In this document: piece by piece, positions 48,044-59,964 of the stretch
Layout of the letters: every line of letters starts with the position of its first letter
Numbering within the stretch: position 1 is the first letter of the stretch
From: Coriolopsis trogii
Lineage: Eukaryota; Basidiomycota; Agaricomycetes; Polyporales; Polyporaceae
NCBI GenBank assembly: GCA_020543525.1
Contig: JAHYIO010000004.1
Coordinates: 2,418,001-2,482,000, forward strand
DNA: 64,000 nucleotides
Reading direction: 5' to 3'
Program-made: the position numbers and the translations under genes
Notes under the pieces: model-generated
Told to the model about the DNA's origin: nothing
What the model saw: the letters and a program-made list of their open reading frames with translations, nothing else
Databases searched by the model: none

Positions 48044-48846
48044 TATCGTTCACATGGCATTGTGTTCTGTGCATCATGGAGTCGAGACTCGACATGCGCG
48101 ATGGCCTGTCAGCAAAGTCAGAGTGTTTCATGGACCCTTGTCTCACGCAGGAGATCTCACGGGTCTTCCAAGTAGCGAGCGGGTTCAATGGTACAGTCAG
48201 GGTAAACTCGATTTGGGATTGAGTTGTCCCTGTCATTATCACAGTGAATGCCTTTTCTGAATCCGTGTCGGCCCATACCACTTCGTGACCAAACGCAAGC
48301 AATTTTCAAATTACCCTGAACGCGAAAGAGCGCGTCCTCCATCACTGTCAAAAAGCGACTGTAATGTTCCCCAGTATGCGTCGGCCTCGAGAGCCTCCTG
48401 GCAGGACCAGGCGTGTGTCACAGTGTATGTGCAGAGACAAGTCATGACCGGGACCATCGGCTGCGTGTACGGCGAGAATCAGTCAAGATCCATAAGTGTC
48501 TGTCCAGGCGAAATCGCTCCTATGCGAGACATTCGATCCATCTGAGTCGACTGACCAAATACCGAGAACCATGTCGTATAACGGTGTCAAGACGCGCCCA
48601 AGCTCTCCACACGTGCAGGCTGTTTGTTGATAGGCACGTACAGAGAGATACTGTAACACAGGTCAGCGACGTCTCCCATCTCGGAATACTAGAGAGACAG
48701 AGAGAGACACGCAGATCAGTGACACCTCCTGCTATTGGATAGAACACCGATGGCTAAGTACTGTGTCGAGTAGGTATCCGCGCGCAGGAGGCCGTAGAGT
48801 GGTGAAAGGAGAGCGGAGGAACTGGTGTCGTAGGAGGCTCGCCGGT

Positions 48847-48912
48847 GGCGCCGTCACGTCATCCACGTTCTCCGTCGACATCGAGAACCTTGTTCTCCTG
48901 TCCTCGCAATAC
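48847..48912 (+). pseudogene. Relic of the N-module of the WD40 family
   Basis: An open frame here encodes GAVTSSTFSVDIENLVLLSS. This aligns residue for residue with GPVASAAFSINIENHVLPSS in the gene at 59965 and more loosely with SVGSLNLSVSISNEMIPQS in the gene at 15178. Similarity fades on both sides, and no landmark motifs of the module or WD40 repeats follow. Best read as a small leftover of a deleted copy. Confidence 0.6.
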
Positions 48913-49847
48913 GGCATGACTCGCAGCACGCCTTTGCGCCGGCGGCTGCTATGGCCCAACATTCTACCCTTGTCCGCGCGCTCCTACAAGTTCGAGCCCT
49001 GCCACCTACTATCTAGAAAGCCGATCCGGATCGCCACAAATTTGCGCTGGCCCACCCTGACAATTCAGAAGAGGAATACGCACCAACAAGCTGGCGAAGG
49101 CTCATCGCGGTACGAGTCCAAGCCCGAGTGCACAGCAGGGCGCGGAGAGATGCGGTGCGGCATTCGATTGAGCGCGGACTCCTTTGTGGACCTGTGACCA
49201 AATCGAACAGAAGCCGGGTGTGCACGTCCCATCAGAGGTCAGGGCTTCGGAGTAGTAGAAGCAGCGAAATTCTTACCATGCACGATAGGCCTTTCGTAGA
49301 CTCGGGCAAGATGCACCTCACGGTGACCCTGCTCGCGGCCACAGCGCGGAGAGCGGTCGGGGGTCGAGAGGACAACATGCTGCATGTATTGCCATGTTAT
49401 ATAAGTTAGAGCCAACATGCACAGAGGTCCGCGACAGCAACCAATCAACCATGACTCACTGCGACGGGAGGATTCCACACGCAAAAAGCGTCTATCAAGC
49501 CTAGCTAGATGACGTGGTCCCCTGCTATTGTCGTCGACGAAAACCAAGGGGGAAAGTGCAGGTCAATTTAACGTCGAACCCGCAGTGTTGTACGACCCAA
49601 TTAAGAGAAATAGCCGCATGACGCACCATCCGAATGTCCGAGAACGTTTGACAGGCGGTATCTCATGAGTAGGTGCGCGCTGCTGGGCCAATACCATCGT
49701 GAGTAAGGAGCGAGAAAACTGGGATACAGAGAGACCGTCACCACGCCGACCTCCATCGTCCTCACTGCTCGGCGCAACTGTCGTCCGCTCATATGGCCAT
49801 AGCGCCACCAAGCACCGTAGTCACAACGGAACGTTGCATATGTTGTG

Positions 49848-49900
49848 GTGTGATCACGGAAGCCACTCATAGAGCCATGGTGCGACCCAGCGAGCAGCTT
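49848..49900 (-). repeat. Inverted copy of the repeat at 21.78 kb
   Basis: Reverse complement reads GCTGCTCGCTGGGTCGCACC followed by ATGGCTCTATGAGTGGCTTC, matching 21,781-21,834 with about ten substitutions. Confidence 0.6.
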
Positions 49901-50640
49901 CGTGCCCTATGTGTACCATTTGGTCCAATTCGAGAGCGGAGAGACATAGCACGCGTCATAATAGTGCTGTTCTTCATCCGCATACAATCACCCAGTCGTC
50001 GCATGTCTCCGGAACCCTCATGCCTTCATGAGTCTGACTTCTGCCCAATGTTGAACTCGACGGGGTGATAGACGCAATGCACTCCCTGCAATCTAAATTC
50101 TGGAAAGCTATCGTACTCACCTGTCCTTCACGGCTGATGCGACCCCTCTCTTCTTTCGTTACAAGCTCTCTCCTCGTGTCTAGCCTCTCATCCCAGATTC
50201 CGAGGTGTCGTGCACTCTGAGATGCGCTGTTGGTCGACCTTCGAGCACCACCATACTTCCGATCGAAGAGAGGCGCAGAAGGGAGGTTCTGGAGGAGAGA
50301 CTTGCACATGACAGGGGTATATGCGTGTAGCATAGGAGACCAAGACGTAACCTCAGGATCTAGAAAGGGTGTGGTGACTCGGTGTGAAGCAGAGGCAAGC
50401 GTCGGGACCCGGGACGAGTACGGGCCGGGGTAGCGCCATACGCTTGTGCGCGTCTACATCTCTCTTCAGACTCTTCCTGAGCCTCTAACTTCATCCTTCC
50501 TAACAACGCGACCGCCCTACAAGTTCAATGCCTGTACCTTGAAACATTCAGATTTATTCTGTTGAGGTATAGCATTGATTAATTAGCTCGGCTGGAATCG
50601 ATTGGCCTATCATTCAGCGCTGCTTCCACCCAACAAACAT

Positions 50641-51361
50641 GTTCAAGAGCTTGCCAAACAGCAGCATATGCACGACTAGCATCGACCGGATTTGCCTCGT
50701 TTGAAGGATATGATCAGATATCTATCAAAGCCTCATCATATGAGCAAATAGTTATTACAATGACCATCTCGTCCAGTGTGTATCTACATATTATCTTATT
50801 GCATGCTAATGCTCATAATAGGACACTATCCATGCTCAGGTGTCCGATATGACGGATAACTGCACGGATTGGTCCTCGACCATTGTACGTCCAAGGTCCA
50901 CCAAGAGTAATTACACCTGAAGGGTCACATGAGTATTCCATATTGCTGAGGGAACACAACACCGCATGAAGCTCTCCTTTCGAGGTGTTCCTCTCCGCTA
51001 CTCTCCTAGATGTCGAACTTTTCCTTGTTATGGCCAACTTTCTCGGGCACAGCCGCAACTCATTGACCTCTCCAACGGCCATATACCGCTATGTCGACTA
51101 CCAGTGATGAACACATTGACGTTCCAGATGCAGTACGGAGCAGACAAAATAGGTGGCATGCTGAATTACTGGCAGCTGTTTGGTGTCATGACTCAGAGCT
51201 TCCCTACTGTTTCGGACAAGGAAGAGTCAAAGGGTTTGCAGTGGTCCGTGAGACTTGCATATGCAATGGTGGATTAGGAGCAGAGGAGCCTCGGGGTGTC
51301 AGGATCAGGTGTGTGCAAGGAGTGTCTGAGGAAGCATTGCTGGAGTTTACTTCCTTCATGT
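50641..51361 (+). pseudogene. Decayed duplicate of the lysophospholipase 3' region
   Basis: Segments correspond in order to exons of the gene at 44007. About 50,655-50,690 contains TTGCCAAACAGCAGCATATG, as in exon 3. About 50,838-50,885 resembles exon 5 (a Ser-Asp-x-Thr-Asp segment ending at GTACGT). About 50,955-51,360 resembles exon 6, with the NTLTFQMQYGADKIGGML block against NTSTFQTQYGAEQISGML. Exon 6 has a TAG at 51,275-51,277 where the intact gene reads on, plus a length change inside the block. The exons for the signal peptide and the serine nucleophile are absent, so the copy is dead. It ends about 40 bp from the retrotransposon LTR. Confidence 0.85.
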
Positions 51362-51398
51362 GATGAGAACTGCGATACTGTACCGTTTCAATTGGTTC

Positions 51399-51956
51399 TG
51401 ATGAACTCTGAACCTGGAAGGCTTGGAGTGACCTGTAAGTCACACAGAGAGAGATCTTTAGTCAGTGAGCGAATGACTATATTGCATAGTCCAGTACCTG
51501 TAAGTCACACAAAAAGAGACTACAAGGACTAGTAAGTAAAGTGTAGTAGAGCATAAGTAATGAGTGGGACTTACTCTTCAGTTAGTGAGCGAACGACTGA
51601 AGAGCAGAGGGGCAAACAGACTGCCTTATATATTGGAGAGAGGAGTGCATGAGTAAGCAAATGAAGCAGTCACATGTTAACCATAGTAAGAGTCCGTACT
51701 TGGTGTATGAGTAAGAGCCGAGAGTATTCTGAGTAAGACATAAGGTCTAGAATGTTCCGGTGCATTGTAGAATGCACAGGAAGACAAGGGAACCATATGG
51801 TTATGGGAACGTATAGTAGTTTTGTAGAGAAAACTGTATATGGTGAGTAGAAACACAGCCTATAGTAAGTGCTATCTAAATATAAGTAAACATGAACATA
51901 TAAAGGTTGTGTGCACAACTCCGGACCAGTAAAGCCATAAATCCGGAATATCAACA
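51399..51956 (-). repeat. 3' LTR of the copia element
   Basis: 558 bp, same length as the other LTR. In element orientation this is the downstream LTR. It directly follows the RNase H end and the purine tract. Confidence 0.95.
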
Positions 51957-51965
51957 CTCCCACTC
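51957..51965 (-). other. Polypurine tract of the copia element
   Basis: Reverse complement reads GAGTGGGAG directly against the TG of the 3' LTR, the expected plus-strand priming site. Confidence 0.8.
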
Positions 51966-51967
51966 AT

Positions 51968-54900
51968 TTAAGATGCAACAGACACAGGACCTATCTCTTT
52001 GATGAACTTGGCCTGGTTAGAATAAGGCACATTCTTCGTGAGAGGATTGGCCAATTGGTCCTCAAAAGCGACATAGTAGATCTCAACAGATCCCATCTTG
52101 ACCTGTTCACAAATGAAGTGATAACAGATCTCTATGTGCTTAGTACGACGGTCAATAAGTGGATTGACAGACAAGAAGATCGAGCCTTGGTTGTCGAGAC
52201 ACAAAGGCGTTGGATCAGTCATGTCATCTCCGAGTTCATTGCCGAAGGTCCTCAGCCATGCCAACTGACAACAAGTGTCGGAGGCCACTTTATATTTCAC
52301 CTTGGTCGTGGAGAGCAAAATGGTAGGCTGACACCTCGATACCCACAATACGGCACTACCTGCCATCAAGAAAACAAAGCTGGAGATCGAGTGCCAACTA
52401 TCACGGTCTTTCGCCCAGTCCGAATCTGAGTTCGAGATCAGACTGTTATTAGACACTCCCTTATAGCGCAGCCAATATGCCTTTGTTCCCTGAAGGTAAT
52501 GCAGGACATACTTGGCATAGTTCATGTGCACTTCAGAGGGATTGTTATTATACTTGGACAACCGTGTGACAGCAAAAGCAATGTCAGGGCGCATCCCGAG
52601 CATGGTGTATAAAAGACTGCCAATAAGACTCTGGTAGCATTGCCTGAATGAATCGGAAGCAGGCTGATCGGTTTTTACCAAAACAGCGCTAGCAGGGAGA
52701 GAAGTACGCAACGGTTTACAGTCAGCCATCTGGAAACGCTCAAGGACAGACTGGATGTATTCTTCCTGGTCAATATCGAGTGTTTGAGTAGAACAATCCC
52801 AAGTGATTCAAAGACCAAGGAAGCACTTAACCAGTCCCAAGTCTGTCATCTTGTACTGTTTAGAAAGAGAGCACTGTTTAGAAAGAGAGGGCTTGACGTG
52901 CTTGATGTAACTAGACTGATCACCAATGAGAAGTAGATCATCGACATAGAGTATGACAATCGTTACATGTTCCCCCCCTTGTTGCCGATATACATAGATC
53001 CTGGCATCAGAATAGGTCTGTTGGAATCCCAAGTCAAGAAGCAATTGGTGAATCTTTGTATTCCATTGATGCGACACCTGTTTAAGACCATAGATAGCCT
53101 TTTTGAGCAGACAGACGTGGTCTTCCTTCCCAGGAACGACCCAGCCCTTGAGCTGTTTTATGTAGATTTCCTTTTTGAGATCACCATTCAGAAACACAGT
53201 CTTGACATCCATGGATTCAATGTCCCAGTCCTCAAGCGCAGCGTGTGCAAGAAGATACCAGATAGACTCGAACTGCGCAACTGGAGAGAACATCTTGTGA
53301 TAGTCCTCACCCCATACTTGAGTAAAACCACGAGCAACAAGATGAGCTTTGTACTGCCTATCATGTTTAATGTTATAAACCCAGCAGTTTGAGACGACGT
53401 GTCGACCTTCAGGATGAGGAACAAGTACCCAAGTCCTGTTCTCAATAAGTGAGTCATACTCCGACTTCTCAGCTTCACGCTACTTAGGAGCATCAGGTAA
53501 TCGCATGGCCTCCTTGTGGGATTGAGGAATACCAGCTTTCAACTGAGCAGCAGCAAGAAAAGCAAGGAAAGTCTCTGCCTCCTACTGATCTCCATCCAGA
53601 TCTGTCTGAGCATTGACATGAACTGGGTTCTTATTGCCATAAATGTTGTCCTGAGTCATACTCTTGTGGGGCATGCCTGCTTTGTCACGACAAGGATGAT
53701 CGTGAGCAATGCTAGGCTGATTATCTCCCACTGGTCTGTTACGACCACAACGGTGAGGAGGATGAGGAGCAGGAACAGGTGGCAGTGTCAGAGGACGATC
53801 AGGAGCGTTAACCAGAGCAGATGCTTCAAGCGCATCATCATCTGCAGGATTATCAAGCGGTGGTGGAACATCAAGCGGAATGGGAAGGGGAATGTCCAGG
53901 ATGTCATTGGGATCAACCAAGTCAGAGTTGTCGTTCGAGGACTCATCCAACTGGTCATTCACAAACAGATTATCACTGGGGGCGACAGCTTGATTACCAG
54001 GAAATTTATGTGTAGGGAAAAACTCTTCATCAAATGTCACATCACAGGACACGACAATAGAGCAGGTGGCCGGATTCCAAAAACGATACCCCTTGGAACC
54101 CTGCTCATACCCCACGAAGATCATCTTGACTGCCTTCTTGTCGAGCTTCTTCATGCTTCGCCTTCTGCACATGCACAAAGGCTTTGCACCCAAACACACG
54201 GAAGTAGAAAACATCTGGTATAGTACCGTCCCATAATGTGGTAGGGCATTGCCATTTGTGTCATTGCATAGGTTGACGATTGTAAATATGAACGGCTGCA
54301 TCAATAGCGAGTTGCCAGAAACCGTGACTAAGTCCAGCCTGATGTAACATACACAAGGCCTTCTTGGTGATAGTACGGTTCCAGCATTCAGCACGTCCAT
54401 TCTGTTGAGGCGAACCCGCAACTGTCTTCTGGTGCTCAATGCCATGTGAACAAAGAAGCTCGCTGAACTCGCTAGACATATATTCCCCCCCTCAATCAGA
54501 GTGGACCTTCTTGATCTTTTTACCGGTCTGAGTCTCAGCCCATGCCTTATAGTCAAGGAATGCTTTGATAGCATCCAACTTGTGCTTAAGGAAGTAGGCG
54601 CAAGCGAGACCAGAGTAGTCGTCTATGAATCTAGCAAAATATTTCCATTCTCCGATAGCCTGAGTACGCATCGGTCCATCGAGGTCTGTATGGATGAGCT
54701 CGAGAACTTCAGTTGCACGCTTCTCAGAAGGTGGGAAGAGGGTGCGAGTGGATTTGCCAAAGGCACATCCGTCACATGGGTCTTCATCTGCAGAATCAAC
54801 AGCATCAACTCCCTTGGTATTCTTAGGAAGATGTCGCAGCACGTCCTTGCCCACATGACCAAAGCAATAATGCCAGGTCTTGAAGTGATGGACATTGAGG

Positions 54901-55271
54901 TGGACACGGTGACTATTACAGAGTTTGAGGAGTGTCCAGTATGTGTTGCTATTCGGGTTGTACTTCACCTCAAGGATCTTTCAACCCATGATATGAATTG
55001 TTGAACCATGTTTGACAGCACCATCAGGTAGCTTGTCAAAGATACACATGCGACCTTCACCTTGGAACAAGGAGTAATCATTGCACTCAATGGAGCCCAT
55101 CAAGAAAAGACGACCTTCCATACTCAGGATGTAGTAGACATTGTTCAGGATGACAGGGACGCTCTGATTGTCGATGTATGTGATCCCTTCAACCATTCCC
55201 GATCCAAGTGCATGGATAACTCTACTTTCACCCAACACAGCTGTGCCGAAAGGAACAGTGGTCTCAAAAGG
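51968..55271 (-). pseudogene. Copia pol remnant: integrase, reverse transcriptase, RNase H
   Basis: Fragments in order on the minus strand. The protease/pre-integrase junction is at about 55.3-55.0 kb. The integrase HHCC zinc region (HYCFGHVGKDVLRHL then CDGCAFGKSTRTLF) and catalytic-core start (IHTDLDGPM, FIDDYSGLACAYF) lie at about 54.97-54.5 kb. A TGA/TAG-type stop at 54,492 falls next to the second core aspartate (KKVHSD before GGEYMSSEF). The core then continues to about 54.26 kb. A linker frame runs 54.57-53.58 kb. Reverse transcriptase spans about 53.5-52.8 kb with the active-site YVDDLLLIG, and RNase H 52,729-51,968 with LIGSLLYTMLGMRPDIAFAV and SDSDWAKDRDSWHS. Several stops and frame changes show that it cannot make a polyprotein. 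Confidence 0.9.
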
Positions 55272-56639
55272 CTAGTAGGTGGAGAAATCAGACATGTCGC
55301 CAGTGATATGCTGAGAGGCTCCTGAGTCCATGAGCCACATGGTCCACTTCGAGCTATCCGAGGCCATAGCCTCATCATAGAAAGAAGCAGCGATGTTCGA
55401 GGGATCTGAAAGTACGTTTACAGCAGATACAGACTCAGAGACAACGTGCGCATGACTATGAGAAGTAGTGTCCTTGTTCTTCCCCTTGTCCTTGTCCTTA
55501 TCCCTTTCCTTCTCCTTCTTCTTACCCTTAGGATGCTTGTCCGGGTGCTTCTTGTAGCAGTTGGACTCGTGATGAGAACTACTACCACAGAAGGAACAAG
55601 GATCTTTAGGCTTTGGCTTGGTCTGGGAGACCTTGTTGGTGGACTGTCCGTTCTTGCACAACGACTCCTCGGCCAAGGTCTTCAACTGGATGTCGTCAAG
55701 AGTGACTTTATTAATGTCCGTGATAGCTATTAGCGCAGAAACCATGGACTGGTAGGACTCGGGGACCTTTAACAGCAACAGGAGAGCCTGCATGGTCTTG
55801 CTGAGCTTGACGCTGTTGCTATCGATATTGTGAAGGCAGTTGATGATCTTTATCATCTGGTCCTGGAGAGGCTTCGAATCGTTCATGCGAGGCTCTGCAA
55901 CGAGCGACTTGAACATGCCCCAGACGTGAGCGCTGTTAGGCATGCCAAATTTCGTCTTGATGGCAGTCCAGGTCTTAGTGGCTGTCATAGTACAAGGAGC
56001 AGCACCGCATTGACCCGCAACCTTGGCATTGAGGATGTAGTGGAAGTTTGGTGAGACTCGCATGTACATCATGCCGCGAGCCTGCCCATTGAGATTCTGC
56101 CATGTCTCTATGGTGGCTAGTTCCGCCACAGTGGCAGTAGTACCGGCAGGAATAGGCTCAGTCTTGGTGCCTTCGACAATCTCCCAACAGCCTATGAAGA
56201 TGAAGTATCCCTTGAGCTTTGCAGCCCAATCATTGTACTGGTTCACTGAAGAAAGGATAGGGATCGAGTCGATCTTGACATCTCCCATAATGGAAAGCAG
56301 ATATTGAGAAGAATGGAGATAGTCCTCGTCATTGAAGTCTAGAGTGAAGGATATAGGCACAACAGATGGAAGCACAGTGATAAGAGGTGGAGGGAGAGTT
56401 TTAATTGGAAAGAGATGTGGAGATGTGACAAGAAGAGTGTGGTATGGGGTGTCAGAGGCGAGAGGAAGTGCTACAACAAGTGGTGTGTCATAGGGTGTAT
56501 TGGATGCGACTGGAAGAGCTGTGTTAACTCTAGTAAGAAACTCCTCATCAACTTGGTAAGGAGAGATAGGCTGCCAAGCAAATGATGTAGGATCCTTGGG
56601 TAAAGCGATGTTGTTGTACCAATGAGGACAGAGGCTCAC
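55272..56639 (-). pseudogene. Copia gag and protease frame
   Basis: 455-codon open frame. The probable gag start is the internal Met at about 56,288 (MGDVKIDSIPILSS). Then comes the capsid-like region (LNGQARGMMYMRVSP; LQDQMIKIINCLHNI), a CCHC zinc knuckle CSFCGSSSHHESNCYKKHPD, a lysine-rich KKKEKERDKDKDKGK stretch, and the aspartic protease start WLMDSGASQHITG. A stop at 55,272 shortly after the protease active site separates it from pol. The frame upstream of 56,288 is open but not typical gag. Confidence 0.85.
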
Positions 56640-57325
56640 GGCACAATTGTACCAACCTTCACTTTGAAGGTGGGCATTGACTTGTTCGTCAGAGTCTCAA
56701 ACATGAGGAAGATTTTGGCAGGAATTCTCATCAGCTGAGCTGTCAGAGGATGCTTCTGTTGAAGTGTCAACGATGTCCTCGACTTCAGCCTCAGAGGAAT
56801 GAGGAGATGCTGGGGGAGTTGGCTCCAGAACGGTGGTTCAAAGTATACACGATGATTGACGTGCCACGTGCGAGAGGAAGGTGGACAGAGGCACCTTTTG
56901 AGGTGAACCAGAGAGCCAGTAAGCCGAAATTATTTACAATCCAGGTAGAAGTCGCCAACTGTGCCCAAGAAATGCTATAGTAACTACCGAGGCAAAAAGG
57001 TATCGTAAGGAGGGTCCAAACGGTTGTCCTCCAGTCCAAAGGTGCTAACCACCCCAGGTACAACAGCTGGCGGGCGCAAGTGCATGGCCTGGCTGAGGGA
57101 TGCCTGAATCACCCAGGTGCCTCGAGAGCACAACAGGTGTTACAACGATAGTGGACTAGAGACTAACTACAAAGCGCTCAGGGCTGCGTCACAAGTGCAG
57201 AAATGTCCCCCTGTCAGCAGTGTCAGCGGGCACAGTCAAGAGAGTAAGAAAGTGGGGATGCACGGGCAGAGAGTCGACATATAAAGAGTTGCACGCAGAG
57301 GTGTCAACAGAGAAGCAACTGATTA

Positions 57326-57344
57326 GAGCGCAGGGCTCATAACC
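57326..57344 (-). other. Primer-binding site matching the anticodon half of initiator tRNA-Met
   Basis: Immediately inside the 5' LTR, the plus strand reads AGCGCAGGGCTCATAACC. That is the anticodon stem-loop sequence of eukaryotic initiator tRNA-Met (CAT anticodon inside CTCATAA), not its 3' end. Priming would then use a cleaved 5' half-tRNA, as known for Drosophila copia and yeast Ty5. Confidence 0.75.
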
Positions 57345-57902
57345 TGATGAACTCTTAACCTGGAAGGCTTGGAGTGACCTGTAAGTCACACAGAGAGAGA
57401 TCTTTAGTCAGTGAGCAAATGACTATATTGCATAGTCCAGTACCTGTAAGTCACACAAAAAGAGACTACAAGGACTAGTAAGTAAAGTGTAGTAGAGCAT
57501 AAGTAATGAGTGGGACTTACTCTTCAGTCAGTGAGCGAACGACTGAAGAGCAGAGAGGCAAACAGACTGCCTTATATACTGGAGAGAGGAGTGCATGAGT
57601 AAGCAAATGAAGTAGTCACATGTTAACCATAGTAAGAGTCCGTACTTGGTGTATGAGTAAGAGCCGAGAGTATTCTGAGTAAGACATAAGGTCTAGAATG
57701 TTCCGGTGCATTGTAGAATGCACAGGAAGACAAGGGAACCATATAGTTATGGGAACGTACAGTAGTTTTGTAGAGAAAACTGTATATGGTAAGTAGAAAC
57801 ACAGCCTATAGTAAGTGCTATCTAAATATAAGTAAACATGACCATACAAAGGTTGTGTCCACAACTCCAGACCAGTAGAGCCATAAATCCGGAATATCAA
57901 CA
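57345..57902 (-). repeat. 5' LTR of the copia element
   Basis: 558 bp, about 14 differences from the 3' LTR. It carries the promoter side of the element in minus orientation. Confidence 0.95.
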
Positions 57903-59964
57903 GAAGGCAAAAATCTTGCAGTAGCCCGGTGGGGAAGGGTTCAAACGGCTCAACGTGGTGCTGGTACATGTTTGGCAAATCATTGCAAGCCTGCAGAGCA
58001 CATGCCTCAATGCGCTGGCATACCACCAGCCCACAGCTGCGTAAAGTAATACGTGCCTTGCAATGCGTACTGTAGCAGACTCACCGGCATAGACATTTGC
58101 AGTATCCAACTGGCATGAACATTGAGGGCTGCTGCAGAATATGGAGCAAAACACTGATCTATGAGGGGTTTAAGTGAACTTTATCTGAAAAAGGTCTGGA
58201 ACTGATCCAGACTTAAGTTATGAGATATGCTGATCATCTCTGGCTGCAACTGATTTCTACTTACTGGCTGAGTTTCTCTGGGTCTATCTGAGTCCGTCTT
58301 GACCGGATGCATGCACTTGTCCTGCATGAACTGACACTGTTGGTGTTGTGGCTCGAGCCTCCCTCAGCGTCTGTCTTCGTCCCTCCCTTCCGGCAACATC
58401 CGATACCATTCAATCTCTGCTCGGATAATGACACATTCCCTCCCTCCGAACGTCCTTCTTGAACTTCAACATCAACTAGCTCGCGTCTTTGTTGTCGTCT
58501 TGTGTCCAGCCTGCCTGCTGCTAGTACTGGATCCTGTCCAGCTTCATGGACAGGTTGGATGCCTAGGTCAGTCTCCCCTGCCTTCCTCCACGCCTATGTT
58601 CAGTAGCCTCATATCTGCTCACACGCCCAGGTTGTGGAGTCCGTTATGGGGAAGGACTTCTGCCTGGAGGGTTAGCTCACAGGAGCACGGCTTCTCTTTG
58701 TTCTCGGTGCGTGTTCTCTCCAATACATTCAGTGTGAGATTGGTGCTGGTATCACAACATGGCCCACCATAGCATATAATATGCATTCAATTTTTTCTCT
58801 TATATGCGCATTTTTGACCGTACCCGCAGATCTCGGTGAACGCCCCCTGGAGGAACCTACGAGTGTCTGATGGGCAACAGACATCTCACAAATCCCACCT
58901 AAACACCTGTCTTGCTATGCTTGTGCGCAACCTCATCACTACTACCTCCCTCTCTGCAATTGCCTTTGTCCTAAAGGGCTTCTCCTACTCAATATTTGTT
59001 CCATTACATTTCATATCCGCCGTTTCACCTTCGTACTATATATTCCACGTACTTACATATACGTCCTGTGTCCCGACGCTTTATATAGTACCGCATTCTC
59101 CGGGTTGGGTAGTATACTTCCCTCTGTAGTTCCTAGTATCCATCAATACTAGCCCCGTATGCGCGTTCATAAAATGGCTGATATAGCGCCCCTCGAGCGA
59201 GTGGAATCGTCTGAGTCGGGCTGATACGGACTGAACGGCGTCTTGGACGCTCTGGAGCCAGAAAGTGAACCTTCTGGGTCCAGAACTCTGGGATGGTCTG
59301 AGATGTTCTGAGTCAGAGCGGCTCAGTTAACCGACGGGGCTACTGGCCCGTGCCGTGTTTCCTAACAGTCGGACAGTCAGCACTCATGCCGAGTGGGACC
59401 GAGGTTGAGTAAGCTTTGAATGTGAGATGACCTTGAGAGTATGCAAAATCGTGAATTGGCGGGCCTGCTAAAGTATTCAAGTATACTGATGTCTGCCTCC
59501 GGGCCGGGGTCGCCCGGGGCGTGGCCAAACGCGGTCGAGTCTCTCGTCCTCGCACCTCAACCTCAACCTCAACATCGACCTCAACCTACTTTCATGGTTC
59601 CCGCGCTCGCTTCAGCTTTTCCTCCTGACAACAACTCTTGCGAAGCGACAGTATATGTCTACCACTCTATATGGGTTCTCTTGCATCTTTCGCCACTGCG
59701 TCTATGGTCAACTTTGGCATACCTTCGGATTCAATCTTGCGCGTGTACGGAGTCTGAGTCGCTCGACAGGTGGACAAGTGAGTCGAGAAGTAATTTCCAA
59801 CCAGTGTGATACGCTCCGTTCGGCATGCATCTCTCAGCGAGCACAAATCTCGCGCGTGTCTGGCTTGCTGGATATAAGGTTCACCGCCTGGTGGACTTCT
59901 TCGCACAGCCTGCTTGGTCGATATATACTGTCTTCGAGCAGCTGGCCCACCGGACGTCTATCTG
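57903..59964. other. Intergenic between the retrotransposon and the N-module/WD40 gene
   Basis: No gene that I can support. A short hydrophobic frame near 58,428-58,560 (VFVVVLCPACLLLVLD) has no match I recognise. A CTCAAC hexamer tract is at about 59,556-59,590. Confidence 0.5.
59556..59590 (+). repeat. CTCAAC hexamer tract
   Basis: Six imperfect CTCAAC units about 380 bp upstream of the N-module/WD40 start codon. Confidence 0.75.

Larger units (their letters stand above)
48044..50640. other. Relic-rich stretch without intact genes
   Basis: No intact gene seen. It contains a short relic of the N-module family (48,847-48,912) and the inverted copy of the repeat from 21.8 kb (49,848-49,900). 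Other frames have no motif. Confidence 0.5.
51399..57902 (-). mobile_element. Ty1/copia LTR retrotransposon, full length but disabled
   Basis: 6.5 kb element on the minus strand with two 558-bp LTRs that begin TGTTGATATTCC and end TTCATCA (element orientation). The internal order is gag with CCHC knuckle, protease, integrase, reverse transcriptase, RNase H. Integrase before reverse transcriptase makes it copia-type. The primer site abuts the 5' LTR and the purine tract abuts the 3' LTR. By eye the LTRs differ at about 14 positions (about 2.5%), so insertion is not recent. Stops and frame breaks in pol make it non-autonomous. The 5-bp flanks (GGTTC left, GAAGG right) do not match, so no target-site duplication is visible. 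It is AT-richer than the surrounding genes. Confidence 0.95.
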
